Source: an uncultured Sulfurimonas sp. (GTDB lineage Bacteria > Campylobacterota > Campylobacteria > Campylobacterales > Sulfurimonadaceae). Taken from it: a stretch of 19,854 nucleotides of DNA. Positions 7,586 to 15,096 of this stretch are shown here, piece by piece. The notes below the pieces were generated by a model. That model ran no database searches, had not been told where the DNA came from, and saw only the letters and a list, made by a program, of their open reading frames with translations. The stretch covers positions 1-19,854 of the forward strand of contig CALDOC010000458.1 in NCBI GenBank assembly GCA_937914675.1, in the 5' to 3' direction. Position 1 is the stretch's first letter. Each line of letters starts with the position of its first letter. Made by a program: the position numbers and the translations under genes.

Positions 7586-9388
7586 TTATTTGTAAAAGTT
7601 TTTTATAATATTCGCGTCTTTCATGCTTAATAGCTCACTTATTTCCTCGATACTTACCTTCTTTAACTCTTCGAAGGTTCCAAAATGATTTAACAATTTT
7701 ACAATTTTTGCCTGAGAAATTCCTTGTAAACTTAACAATTTACTCTCTTGGTCTAATTTTAATTTTGTTTTCTTATGAAAAGTTATTGCCGCTCTATGCG
7801 CTTCGTCTCGCAAGTTTTGCGCCCATTGCAATCTTTTGTCACTATCTTTTAACGCGTAAAGTTTATCGTTTGCATGCAAAATATCGTTTGCCTTGCCTTT
7901 GGCGCGATGCGATTTGGCGTCTATCTTCTCTTTTGATATGGCAATGGCGTCTATGAATACGCCATTTGATTCTAAAATGTCCATTGCCAATTTCAACAGA
8001 GTGGCTCCTCCGTCTATGATCCATAAATCGGGCGGAGAATTTTTTGAAAAACTTTGGACTCGTCGCGTGAGCGTCTCTCTCATTTGGGCGTATTCGTCTT
8101 TGGCCTCAAGATGATACGTTCTATAACTTTTTTTATCGAATTTTCCATCTTCATACACTATCATAGCCCCAACCGTCGCCACTCCGGACATATGGGAGTT
8201 GTCAAAAACCTCAACCCTGTTTGGAACTTTTTGTAAACCTAAAAGCTCTTGCAACTCTTCGAGAATTTCTCTGTTTATGGAGACTTTATCCCTTTTTAAA
8301 AGCTCTAAAGCGTTGAGCGTCGCCAACTCTATCAAATGCTTTTTTTTGCCTATCTCCGGAACCTCTATTTGAGCTTTTTTTTCAAAAACTTTGCTGACGT
8401 GTTCTCTGATTATTTCAATGTTTTCAAACTTCGCCCCAACCAAAATTGGCGCGATTATAGGTGGCTTTTCACTTGCGTAAAAATCTAGTAAGACTCTGCT
8501 ATAAAGCTCGTCATAATCTACGCCCTCATGAAGAGCTATAAAATCATGAGACGAAGAGATGATTTTGCCATGACGCATAAATATTCTCACCACAACCGCT
8601 CTTGAACTAGAGTTTTGTATCACGAAAATATCATAGTTTTCATCGCTAGCGAAGTCTATATCGCTTTTTATTTCTGAACGACTTATTCGCTCGCGCCTGT
8701 CTCTAATCTCTCCCGCCTCTTCATAGCGCAACTCTTCGGCGTAAAAACTCATCTTTTCTTGAAGTTTATTGAGTAGCGCTTTTTTATTTTGTATGAGAGT
8801 CGTCGCCAAATCAAGCTCTATTTTGTATCTCTCTTTTGTTATTGGCAACTCGCATGGACCAAGGCATTTGTCTATCTGATAGTATAAACAAAGTTTTTTT
8901 GACTTGAGACAGGCCTTTTTTTGGACAAGTTTGCATATCTCGTACACCGAATCTAAAATATCTCTAGCTCCAACGGAGTAAGGGCCAAAATAAGTTATCT
9001 CTTTGCTTTTAATTATTTTTCTCGTTATGTCAAACCTTGGATACTCCGATGAGTTGTCAACGTAGATGTAAGGGTACGTTTTGTCATCGCGAAGAAGGAT
9101 ATTGTACTTTGGGTTCAACTGCTTTATCAGAGAATTCTCTAAAATAAGCGCGTCATGTTCGCTATTTACTACAATATAGCGCATGGAAACCGTTTGATTT
9201 ATCATTTTGGATATTCTAAGACTCAGTTGAGACGAAGCGTGGAGTTCTGGAGTAAATTGCCAGTAACTTTTGACGCGATTACTGAGGTTTTTAGCTTTTC
9301 CTATGTAAAGGAGATGCCCATTTTTGTCAAAGTATTGGTAAATTCCCGCCGAAATCGGGAGCTGTTTTATTGTTTCTTCAAGCGTCAT
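7586..9388 (-). CDS. uvrC: UvrABC excision nuclease subunit C
   Basis: The nucleotide-excision-repair nuclease that cuts on both sides of a lesion after UvrB loading. At 600 aa it is close to the 610 aa of E. coli. Domains in order: GIY-YIG nuclease (AGIYQYF at 14-20, LLYIGKAK at 26-33, Arg39); a Cys-rich region with C152, C160, C167, C175 and C179, consistent with the iron-sulfur cluster known in UvrC; the UVR motif that binds UvrB (about 205-236); the RNase H-like nuclease (VFDNSHMSG at 394-402, WIIDGG at 456-461); and a C-terminal helix-hairpin-helix region (about 553-590). Its ATG lies within the end of the upstream DUF721-like gene (11-nt overlap), so translation is probably coupled. There is no strong Shine-Dalgarno, only A/G-rich sequence. 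All key motifs are intact. Confidence 0.97.
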   Translation of the reverse strand: MTLEETIKQLPISAGIYQYFDKNGHLLYIGKAKNLSNRVKSYWQFTPELHASSQLSLRISKMINQTVSMRYIVVNSEHDALILENSLIKQLNPKYNILLRDDKTYPYIYVDNSSEYPRFDITRKIIKSKEITYFGPYSVGARDILDSVYEICKLVQKKACLKSKKLCLYYQIDKCLGPCELPITKERYKIELDLATTLIQNKKALLNKLQEKMSFYAEELRYEEAGEIRDRRERISRSEIKSDIDFASDENYDIFVIQNSSSRAVVVRIFMRHGKIISSSHDFIALHEGVDYDELYSRVLLDFYASEKPPIIAPILVGAKFENIEIIREHVSKVFEKKAQIEVPEIGKKKHLIELATLNALELLKRDKVSINREILEELQELLGLQKVPNRVEVFDNSHMSGVATVGAMIVYEDGKFDKKSYRTYHLEAKDEYAQMRETLTRRVQSFSKNSPPDLWIIDGGATLLKLAMDILESNGVFIDAIAISKEKIDAKSHRAKGKANDILHANDKLYALKDSDKRLQWAQNLRDEAHRAAITFHKKTKLKLDQESKLLSLQGISQAKIVKLLNHFGTFEELKKVSIEEISELLSMKDANIIKNFYK

Positions 9389-9827
9389 GGTTAATCTTTT
9401 CTTTTATGATGTTTCGTATGTTTCGGACAAGCTGATTTAATTTTTCATCTTTTATGTTTATCTCAAAATTTCCAGTTGAGCGTTCGGAATACAGTACGGG
9501 TTCTTTTGGCTTTAAAACAAAAACTTTATTGGGAGTATGCGTCACAAAAGCTTTAATGTCCTCTATCAAAACGTCTGTACACTCCTCCGGCGTATAAAAA
9601 TTTAACGCGCTTTTAATGCTTTGTATATTATTATCAAACTCTTGTTTGGCTCCGGGGTGATTTAAAACAAAAAATAGTGTATTATTCTTCATGTATGAAA
9701 ACTTTATCATCCTTTGAAGAGGCGGAGTGAAGATGGATTTGATTCTATCAATGCACTTATAACGAGATAGTTTAGAAAATTGGGGTTTATTTTGAATATT
9801 TTTAATAATTTGATTGGCGTTTTTCAT
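9378..9827 (-). CDS. DUF721/DciA-like small protein
   Basis: A 149-aa basic soluble protein. The segment LQRMIKFSYMKNNTLFFVL (about 38-56), followed by a stretch with N-H-P-G-A and a helix with QSIKSAL, resembles the DUF721 fold; DciA, a replicative helicase loader, belongs to that family. This assignment rests on pattern and size, not on a diagnostic motif. It overlaps uvrC by 11 nt and is probably co-transcribed with it. The chosen ATG at 9827 sits 6 nt after a perfect extended -10 box, which would make the message leaderless; no ribosome site precedes it. If that start is wrong, the next in-frame Met codons are at residues 40 and 46, but those would cut into the conserved part. The gene also overlaps the first codons of the divergent lipoprotein gene. 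Confidence 0.8.
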   Translation of the reverse strand: MKNANQIIKNIQNKPQFSKLSRYKCIDRIKSIFTPPLQRMIKFSYMKNNTLFFVLNHPGAKQEFDNNIQSIKSALNFYTPEECTDVLIEDIKAFVTHTPNKVFVLKPKEPVLYSERSTGNFEINIKDEKLNQLVRNIRNIIKEKINHDA

Positions 9828-9983
9828 GCGATAATTATAGCAAGTTTAGCGTTAAGTATAAGTGGCTGTGGGTATAAAGGGGCGCCTTATTATCAAGAAG
9901 CGTTACCGGCTAACGATAAAAACGTCAACTTTATACTAGAGAAAAAAAGTTTTGAGAACAATGAAAGTTGCGTAAAACCATGA
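9792..9983 (+). CDS. LptM-like small outer-membrane lipoprotein
   Basis: A short lipoprotein of about 63 aa. A hydrophobic signal segment ends in the lipobox SISGC, and lipidated Cys26 (codon at 9867) is followed by GYKGAPYY. That C-G-x-K-G-x-x-Y pattern is the hallmark of the LptM/YifL family, which in E. coli binds the LptD-LptE lipopolysaccharide translocon and helps it mature. No ATG is available in frame; TTG codons occur at 9780, 9792 and 9810. I chose 9792 because GGGG lies 6 nt upstream; 9780 (67 aa) is the main alternative. The signal peptide has almost no positive charge, which is unusual. The stop overlaps the nadB start (ATGA), so the two are probably co-translated. A possible -10, TATAAC, is at 9758-9763. 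Confidence 0.72.
   Translation: MNIFNNLIGVFHAIIIASLALSISGCGYKGAPYYQEALPANDKNVNFILEKKSFENNESCVKP
9834..9842 (-). promoter_or_regulatory. extended -10 promoter for the DUF721-like gene and uvrC
   Basis: On the minus strand the sequence TGCTATAAT is a perfect extended -10 element (TGnTATAAT), the main core promoter element in Campylobacterota. Six bases (TATCGC) separate it from the ATG at 9827, so the predicted first transcribed base is the A of the start codon. No -35 was identified, which is usual for this group. The element lies inside the signal-peptide codons of the divergent lipoprotein gene. Confidence 0.6.
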
Positions 9984-11431
9984 TGAGATACGACGTAATA
10001 ATAATTGGCGCTGGCGTCGCTGGACTCTACGCGAGCATGAATCTGCCAAAAGACAAAAAGGTTCTCGTTATAAACAAACGCGAGACTTTCAAATGCAACA
10101 CTTTTTACGCGCAAGGCGGAGTGGCTCTCGCTAGAGACGAAGCCGACATTCCCTCGCACATCAAAGACACTCTAGAAGCCGGTTCTGGACTTTGCGATAA
10201 AGAAGCGGTAACTCTTTTGAGTGAAAATTCCAGAGAAGCGATTGACGATTTGATTAACAACGGTTTTGAGTTTGACAGAGGAGAAAATGGAGAGTTGCTT
10301 TATACCAAAGAAGCGGCTCACTCCTGTGAAAGAATTCTTCACGCCGGCGGCGACGCCACAGGTAGATACTTGCACTATTTTTTACTCGAACGCAACACGC
10401 ACGCGATGCTTGGCGACACGCGAGTGGTCGATCTGCTTATAAAAAATGGCGAATGTTACGGAGTGACCGTTTTGGATCATCGCGAGATTAGAAACATATA
10501 CGCAAAAAACGTCATCATCGCGAGCGGCGGGGTCGGTTCGTTGTACGAGTACCACACGAACGCTCCATGCATTAGCGCCGACATGCAAGGTCTTTGCGTC
10601 ATGAAGGGGATAAAACTCGATAGAATGGAGATGCTGCAGTTTCATCCGACGGTTTTTGTAAATAGTACGGACGCTCAAAAGATGTTGCTCACCGAAGCGC
10701 TTCGCGGCGAGGGCGCCACCATGGAAGATGAAAATGGACGACGATTTTTGTTTGACTACGACGAAAGAGGAGAGTTGGCGTCTCGCGACGTGGTAAGCAA
10801 GTCGATGTTTAAATACAAAAAGAAAACGGGACTGAAAATTTACTTGTCGTTTTCTAATTTTGATGAAAAATACTTTGAACACAGATTTCCCAACATATGC
10901 AAAAGTTTGAGAGAACTTGGGTTTAACGTTCCTAGAGTGCGAGTGCCCATCTCTCCCGCGTTTCATTACGCCATTGGGGGAATCAAGACCGATTTAAACG
11001 CCAGAGTTCCTGACGTAAAAAACCTTTACGCCATAGGCGAAGTGGCGTCCACCGGAGTTCATGGAGCCAATAGGCTGGCGTCAAACTCTCTTTTAGAGGG
11101 TCTCGTCTTTGCGAAAAAAGCGACTCTCGACATCTTGGCTCATGATGGTGAAAAAAAAGAATTTTTGGAGTTTGACGCTCTCAATGACATTATGAGTTGC
11201 AAAGAAGACAAAGTTAAAAAGAATCAACTCAGACATGTAATGTGGGAAAATGTATCTATTATAAGAACAAATAATGGATTAAACGACGCTTTGGACACCA
11301 TTAATGCTCTTTTAAATGAAAAAATTGGTAGACTATTGAAATTTCGTTTGTTAACGGCTAAAGAGATAGTTATCTCAGCATTAAATCGAAAAGAATCCAT
11401 AGGGGTTCACACAATACAAGAGGAGAGTTAA
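9980..11431 (+). CDS. nadB: L-aspartate oxidase
   Basis: A flavoprotein that oxidises L-aspartate to iminoaspartate, the first step of de novo NAD synthesis, with fumarate or oxygen as acceptor. The product has 483 aa from the ATG at 9980. The FAD dinucleotide fold GAGVAG is at 10-15. YAQGGVALA, HSCERILHAGGDATGR, SPAFHYAIGG and GANRLASNSLLEGL are the conserved blocks of the NadB/fumarate reductase flavoprotein family. The KEAAHS context and the lack of fumarate reductase subunit partners favour NadB. The ATG at 9980 overlaps the lipoprotein stop as ATGA; ATG at 9983 or TTG at 9968 are alternative starts. The stop overlaps the nhaD start by one base (TAATG). nadA and nadC are not in this window. 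Confidence 0.94.
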   Translation: MMRYDVIIIGAGVAGLYASMNLPKDKKVLVINKRETFKCNTFYAQGGVALARDEADIPSHIKDTLEAGSGLCDKEAVTLLSENSREAIDDLINNGFEFDRGENGELLYTKEAAHSCERILHAGGDATGRYLHYFLLERNTHAMLGDTRVVDLLIKNGECYGVTVLDHREIRNIYAKNVIIASGGVGSLYEYHTNAPCISADMQGLCVMKGIKLDRMEMLQFHPTVFVNSTDAQKMLLTEALRGEGATMEDENGRRFLFDYDERGELASRDVVSKSMFKYKKKTGLKIYLSFSNFDEKYFEHRFPNICKSLRELGFNVPRVRVPISPAFHYAIGGIKTDLNARVPDVKNLYAIGEVASTGVHGANRLASNSLLEGLVFAKKATLDILAHDGEKKEFLEFDALNDIMSCKEDKVKKNQLRHVMWENVSIIRTNNGLNDALDTINALLNEKIGRLLKFRLLTAKEIVISALNRKESIGVHTIQEES

Positions 11432-12738
11432 TGGAACATGAAGCAATAAGTCTTGCGACAACTTGGGTTGGATGGTTAAGTTTAGCCGTCTTTGTAGTGG
11501 CGTACTATTTTATAGCCGCAGAAGAGAGATATGAAGTAAATAAAGCGAAACCGGCGCTATTTGCGGGTACGTTTATGTTTATGCTCATAGGAATTTATTA
11601 CGCGCTAAACGGAATGGATCCAGAGCCTATACACGCGGAATTAAAGGTGCTAATTTTAGAGATAGCGGAAATATTTTTCTTCTTGCTAGTCGCCATGACG
11701 TACATTGAAACGCTAATAGAACGCGGCGTGTTTGATCTGATGAAATATAAGCTGGTTTCAAAAGGCTACACGTACAAAAAACTATTTTGGTTTACTGGTC
11801 TTTTGGCGTTTTTCATCTCGCCAGTCGCGGACAACTTAACAACCGCCCTTATCCTTTCCACCGTTCTTTTTACGATTGACAAAAAAAATCTTTCGTTTCT
11901 CGTACCTGGAGCCATCAACATCGTCGTTGCGGCTAACGCGGGTGGCGCTTGGTCTCCATTTGGAGACATAACGACGCTGATGGCTTGGACGGCGAACAAA
12001 GGCGATTTTATCGACTTTCTTTACCTTTTCCCGGCGTCCGTGGTTGGATGGGCCGTTACCGCCTATTTGCTTAGTCTCTCCGTTCCTTCCGGGTCTCCCG
12101 CGTTTGACGCTTCGACTGAGAAAAAACCAAAGGTTTTAGATGGTGGAATGGGCGTAGTTTATCTAGGCGTTAGTACGATTATCATCGCCGTTTTAGGACA
12201 TCAATTTTTCCATTTTCCCGCCATGTGGGGCATGATGTTTGGTTTGGCTCTACTTAAATTTTACTCTGTGCATCTTACTAAAAGCGGCGCGCATAGTTTT
12301 AACATCTACGTAAATATGCAAAAAGTGGAAAACGACACGCTTCTTTTCTTCTTTGGTATTCTTTCCGCCGTTGGAGCTTTGCACTTTTTAGGTTTCTTAC
12401 ACTACATCCATAGCATGTATGAGTTAGTCGGACCAACCGCGGCGAACGTTGGCGTTGGTTTTATCTCCGCGATTGTGGACAACGTTCCGGTTATGTCCGC
12501 TATCTTAAAATCAAGCCCAACCATGGGAGTCGACCAATGGATGCTTGTGACGATGACGGCTGGAATTGGTGGCAGTTTAATTAGTTTTGGTTCCGCCGCG
12601 GGAGTTGGCGTTATGGGTAGACTTCATGGCATATACACGTTTGGCTCGCATTTGAAACATTCATGGACCATCTTAGTTGGATACGCAATTTCGATAGCTA
12701 TTTGGTACGTACAGTTTCAGATTTTAGGTATTTATTAA
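11431..12738 (+). CDS. nhaD: NhaD-type Na+/H+ antiporter
   Basis: An inner-membrane sodium/proton antiporter of the ion transporter superfamily: 435 aa, largely hydrophobic, with roughly 11-12 transmembrane segments. The two halves carry related motifs, SPVADNLTTAL (130-140) with NAGGAWSPFGDITT (169-182), and SAIVDNVPVMSA (346-357) with GGSLISFGSAAGV (380-392). These internally repeated Asp-Asn and Gly/Ser-rich loops are typical of NhaD. The ATG overlaps the nadB stop by one base, and AGAGGAGAG just upstream is one of the best ribosome sites in the window, so this gene may be translated more strongly than nadB. The functional link to nadB is unclear and may only be shared transcription. The gene ends before a hairpin terminator. 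Confidence 0.93.
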   Translation: MEHEAISLATTWVGWLSLAVFVVAYYFIAAEERYEVNKAKPALFAGTFMFMLIGIYYALNGMDPEPIHAELKVLILEIAEIFFFLLVAMTYIETLIERGVFDLMKYKLVSKGYTYKKLFWFTGLLAFFISPVADNLTTALILSTVLFTIDKKNLSFLVPGAINIVVAANAGGAWSPFGDITTLMAWTANKGDFIDFLYLFPASVVGWAVTAYLLSLSVPSGSPAFDASTEKKPKVLDGGMGVVYLGVSTIIIAVLGHQFFHFPAMWGMMFGLALLKFYSVHLTKSGAHSFNIYVNMQKVENDTLLFFFGILSAVGALHFLGFLHYIHSMYELVGPTAANVGVGFISAIVDNVPVMSAILKSSPTMGVDQWMLVTMTAGIGGSLISFGSAAGVGVMGRLHGIYTFGSHLKHSWTILVGYAISIAIWYVQFQILGIY

Positions 12739-12744
12739 AATCTC

Positions 12745-12772
12745 TTGCATCCGCGCTTTGCGCGGATTGCAA
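12745..12772. terminator. GC-rich hairpin between convergent nhaD and gltX
   Basis: The arms TTGCATCCGCGC (12745-12756) and GCGCGGATTGCAA (12760-12772) pair over 12 bp with a single bulged base and a TTT loop. This is by far the strongest stem in the window. The flanking T runs are short (TCTT on plus, ATTTT on minus), so it is an imperfect intrinsic terminator, but it sits between two stop codons 40 bases apart and can serve both genes. Confidence 0.75.
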
Positions 12773-12778
12773 TCTTCA

Positions 12779-14167
12779 TTAAGAGTTGGCTAAAATAGCC
12801 TTCTCGATTCTTAACATCGTCTCTTCTTTACCTATAACCGACATCACGACGTCAAGTCCGGGACCACTTAGTTTGCCTAAAAGAGCAAGGCGAAGAGGTT
12901 GACCAATTTTGCCAAAACCTATCTCCATCTCACTAACGACGCTTTCCATAAGAGCATGATAATCCAGAGGCAGTTTAGGCGCGTCGCTTGCGCTCACTTT
13001 AGCGCCAAAAGCGTTTAACACTTCAAAAGCGTCGCCTTTAAAAGCCTTTTTCACCGCTTTTTCATCGTAAGAAGTCGGCGCGCTCGTCACTTCCAAGACA
13101 AGAGTCGCCAACTCTTTTAAAGTTTTGGCTCTCTCTTTTAGCGCGTCGAGTAAAATCTCTTTTTTATCATGAGAAGTTAAAAGTATGCCAAAATCCGTTA
13201 AAAGATTGGTCAATTCGTCATTGGAACTATTTTTTATATAGTGTGAATTGAGCCAATCTAATTTTTCGGTATTGTAAATGGAAGCCGATTTGTTAATGTC
13301 TTGGGGATTAAAAAGAGTTTTCATCTCATCCATTGAAAATATCTCTTGATCTCCATGACTCCAACCCAAACGCACTAAAAAATTAAGAAGAGCCGCTGGA
13401 GTGTAACCCATCTCTTTGTAAGCCATTACGTCGGTCGCCCCGTCGCGTTTAGAGAGTTTTTTGCCTCCGCTGTTGTGAATCATAGGCACATGATAAAAAG
13501 AAGGCATGTCAAAACCCAACGCTTCGTAAATTATGATTTGTTTTGGGGTGTTCGATAGATGATCGTCTCCACGAATGACCTCGTTGACGCCCATAAGATA
13601 ATCGTCAATCGCCACCACGAGGTTGTAAGTCGGACTTCCATCGGCTCGCGCTATGACAAAATCGTCTAAGATGTCTTCAGCTTGAAATTTAACGTCGCCC
13701 TTCACTCCGTCTCGAACGATTATCTCTCCACTCATCGGAGCTTTTATGCGAATCACCGGCTCTACGCCTTGAGGCGGAGTTCCCTCAAAATCGCGATAAC
13801 GACCATCGTACATCGTTCTTTGCTTGTTCGCCATTTGAGTTTCGCGCAACTCGGTTAGCTCTTCTTTGCTCATGTAGCATTTGTAGGCTTTGCCATCGTC
13901 TAAAAGTTGTTTGATATACTTTGCGTAAATATCGTCGCGCTTGCTCTGATAAATGATTTCACCATCAGATTTCAGGCCTAGCCATTCAAACGCGTCCAAA
14001 ATCGCTTGAGCCGCCTCTTCTGAATTTCGCGCTTTATCGGTGTCTTCTATGCGTAAAAGAAATTTACCACCATTTTTTTTAGCCCAAAGATATGAGAAAA
14101 GCGCGGTTCTTAAGCCACCTATATGTAAGTATCCAGTAGGACTTGGAGCAAAACGAGTAACAACCAT
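12779..14167 (-). CDS. gltX: glutamyl-tRNA synthetase, GltX1 type
   Basis: A class I aminoacyl-tRNA synthetase charging tRNA-Glu. The 462-aa product has the HIGH-type signature PSPTGYLHIGG (9-18; His15) and the KMSKS-type signature KLSKR (237-241), with RIEDTD at 39-44 and VIRGDDHLSNTPKQ at 197-210. Length and sequence resemble Helicobacter GluRS1 (about 463 aa) more than the shorter GluRS2 (about 440 aa), which in Helicobacter mischarges tRNA-Gln. A second gltX would therefore be expected elsewhere in the genome. AAAGG precedes the ATG by 8 nt, and a possible -10, TAAAAT, is at 14195-14200 on the minus strand. The 91-nt upstream gap is shared with the divergent SurA-like gene. Complete, with no anomaly. 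Confidence 0.97.
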   Translation of the reverse strand: MVVTRFAPSPTGYLHIGGLRTALFSYLWAKKNGGKFLLRIEDTDKARNSEEAAQAILDAFEWLGLKSDGEIIYQSKRDDIYAKYIKQLLDDGKAYKCYMSKEELTELRETQMANKQRTMYDGRYRDFEGTPPQGVEPVIRIKAPMSGEIIVRDGVKGDVKFQAEDILDDFVIARADGSPTYNLVVAIDDYLMGVNEVIRGDDHLSNTPKQIIIYEALGFDMPSFYHVPMIHNSGGKKLSKRDGATDVMAYKEMGYTPAALLNFLVRLGWSHGDQEIFSMDEMKTLFNPQDINKSASIYNTEKLDWLNSHYIKNSSNDELTNLLTDFGILLTSHDKKEILLDALKERAKTLKELATLVLEVTSAPTSYDEKAVKKAFKGDAFEVLNAFGAKVSASDAPKLPLDYHALMESVVSEMEIGFGKIGQPLRLALLGKLSGPGLDVVMSVIGKEETMLRIEKAILANS

Positions 14168-14194
14168 GACGAAGCCTTTGATTTTAAATATCGA

Positions 14195-14200
14195 ATTTTA
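14195..14200 (-). promoter_or_regulatory. possible -10 box for gltX
   Basis: TAAAAT on the minus strand, 27 nt before the gltX ATG, preceded by GCC and not by TGn. It is the only reasonable -10-like hexamer in this divergent gap for gltX. No -35 was recognised. Confidence 0.35.
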
Positions 14201-14220
14201 GGCAACTGTTGGTTAAAGGC

Positions 14221-14229
14221 TGGTAAAAT
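14221..14229 (+). promoter_or_regulatory. extended -10 promoter for the SurA-like gene
   Basis: TGGTAAAAT matches the extended -10 form TGnTAAAAT and ends 29 nt before the ATG at 14259, giving a predicted leader of about 23 nt. No -35 is evident, as usual in Campylobacterota. Confidence 0.5.
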
Positions 14230-14258
14230 GATATACAAAAATTTTAAAACGGATAATT

Positions 14259-15095
14259 ATGCATAAAATATTTTTAACTCTAGTTCTAGCGACTCTTTTA
14301 AACGCGCAAGTTTACGACGGCGTGGCGATTGTCGTCAAAGACAAAGCGATTACTTTGATGGATATACGCAAAGAGATGGAGAACTCTAAAGTAAACCTTG
14401 AAAAAGCTTCCGACGCTTTAATCCGCCAAAAACTCGAAGAGATTGAAATTGACGATAGGAAAATAAGCGTAGACGCTTCTGAAGTCTATGACGACATCAA
14501 AAAAACCGCGGCTAGAAACAATCTCAACATTAGCGAATTTTACGAAGCGGTTAGAAATTCCAATGGAATGAGTTCAACGGAATTAAAAGAGAAAGTAAAA
14601 CAAAAGCTTCTGAGCCAAAAGCTTTATTCCGCCATATCTTACTCGGCCATCTCCGAACCAAGCGAAGACGACGTTAGAGAGTACTACGAGCTTCACAAAG
14701 ACGATTACAAACATCCATCAGAGTTTACCGTCATCATTTATCAAGCCAAAGAGCAGTCGAGACTTCAAGAGAAGATAGACAATCCGATGTTTTACTCTCC
14801 CGACATTCATACCGAAGAACAAACTCTTCCTTATGAGCGAATTTCTCCAGAGTTGGCGTCCCTTCTTGAGAGAACCGCTTTAAACAATTTTACGACGATT
14901 GTTCCAGATGGTCAAAAAGGTTACATGAGCTTCTATCTCAAAGAGATAAAGTCCGCTAAAGACTCTGGATTGGAGAGCGTTCGAAATCAAATCATAAACT
15001 CCATCATGGGCGACAAACGAGAGATTGTTTTGAGCAGTTATTTCGCCAGACTTCGCCAAAGCGCCGATATAAAAACCTTGAGAACGCCACAGTAA
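14259..15095 (+). CDS. SurA-like periplasmic chaperone, parvulin domain degenerate or shortened
   Basis: A 278-aa exported protein. The signal peptide at 1-16 (MHKIFLTLVLATLLNA) is probably cut before Gln17. The next region, VYDGVAIVVKDKAITLMDIRKEM (18-40), is the start typical of SurA N-terminal domains, followed by helices with LIRQKLEEIEI and LKEKVKQKLLSQKLY. The part where a parvulin domain is expected (about 145-235) is shorter than usual, and I cannot find the family's conserved His and Gly-Gly active-site pattern. It may therefore be a chaperone without isomerase activity. The size fits the SurA-like/PEB4-like proteins of Campylobacter, which help outer-membrane proteins fold. It has its own promoter and no downstream partner. 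Its stop is one base from the stop of the convergent GGDEF-EAL gene. Confidence 0.85.
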   Translation: MHKIFLTLVLATLLNAQVYDGVAIVVKDKAITLMDIRKEMENSKVNLEKASDALIRQKLEEIEIDDRKISVDASEVYDDIKKTAARNNLNISEFYEAVRNSNGMSSTELKEKVKQKLLSQKLYSAISYSAISEPSEDDVREYYELHKDDYKHPSEFTVIIYQAKEQSRLQEKIDNPMFYSPDIHTEEQTLPYERISPELASLLERTALNNFTTIVPDGQKGYMSFYLKEIKSAKDSGLESVRNQIINSIMGDKREIVLSSYFARLRQSADIKTLRTPQ

Positions 15096-15096
15096 C

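Noticed and set aside
9893..10966. Open frames on the minus strand opposite nadB
   Set aside because: They lie antisense to a gene with clear family motifs, lack ribosome sites and give basic, low-complexity products without recognisable domains.
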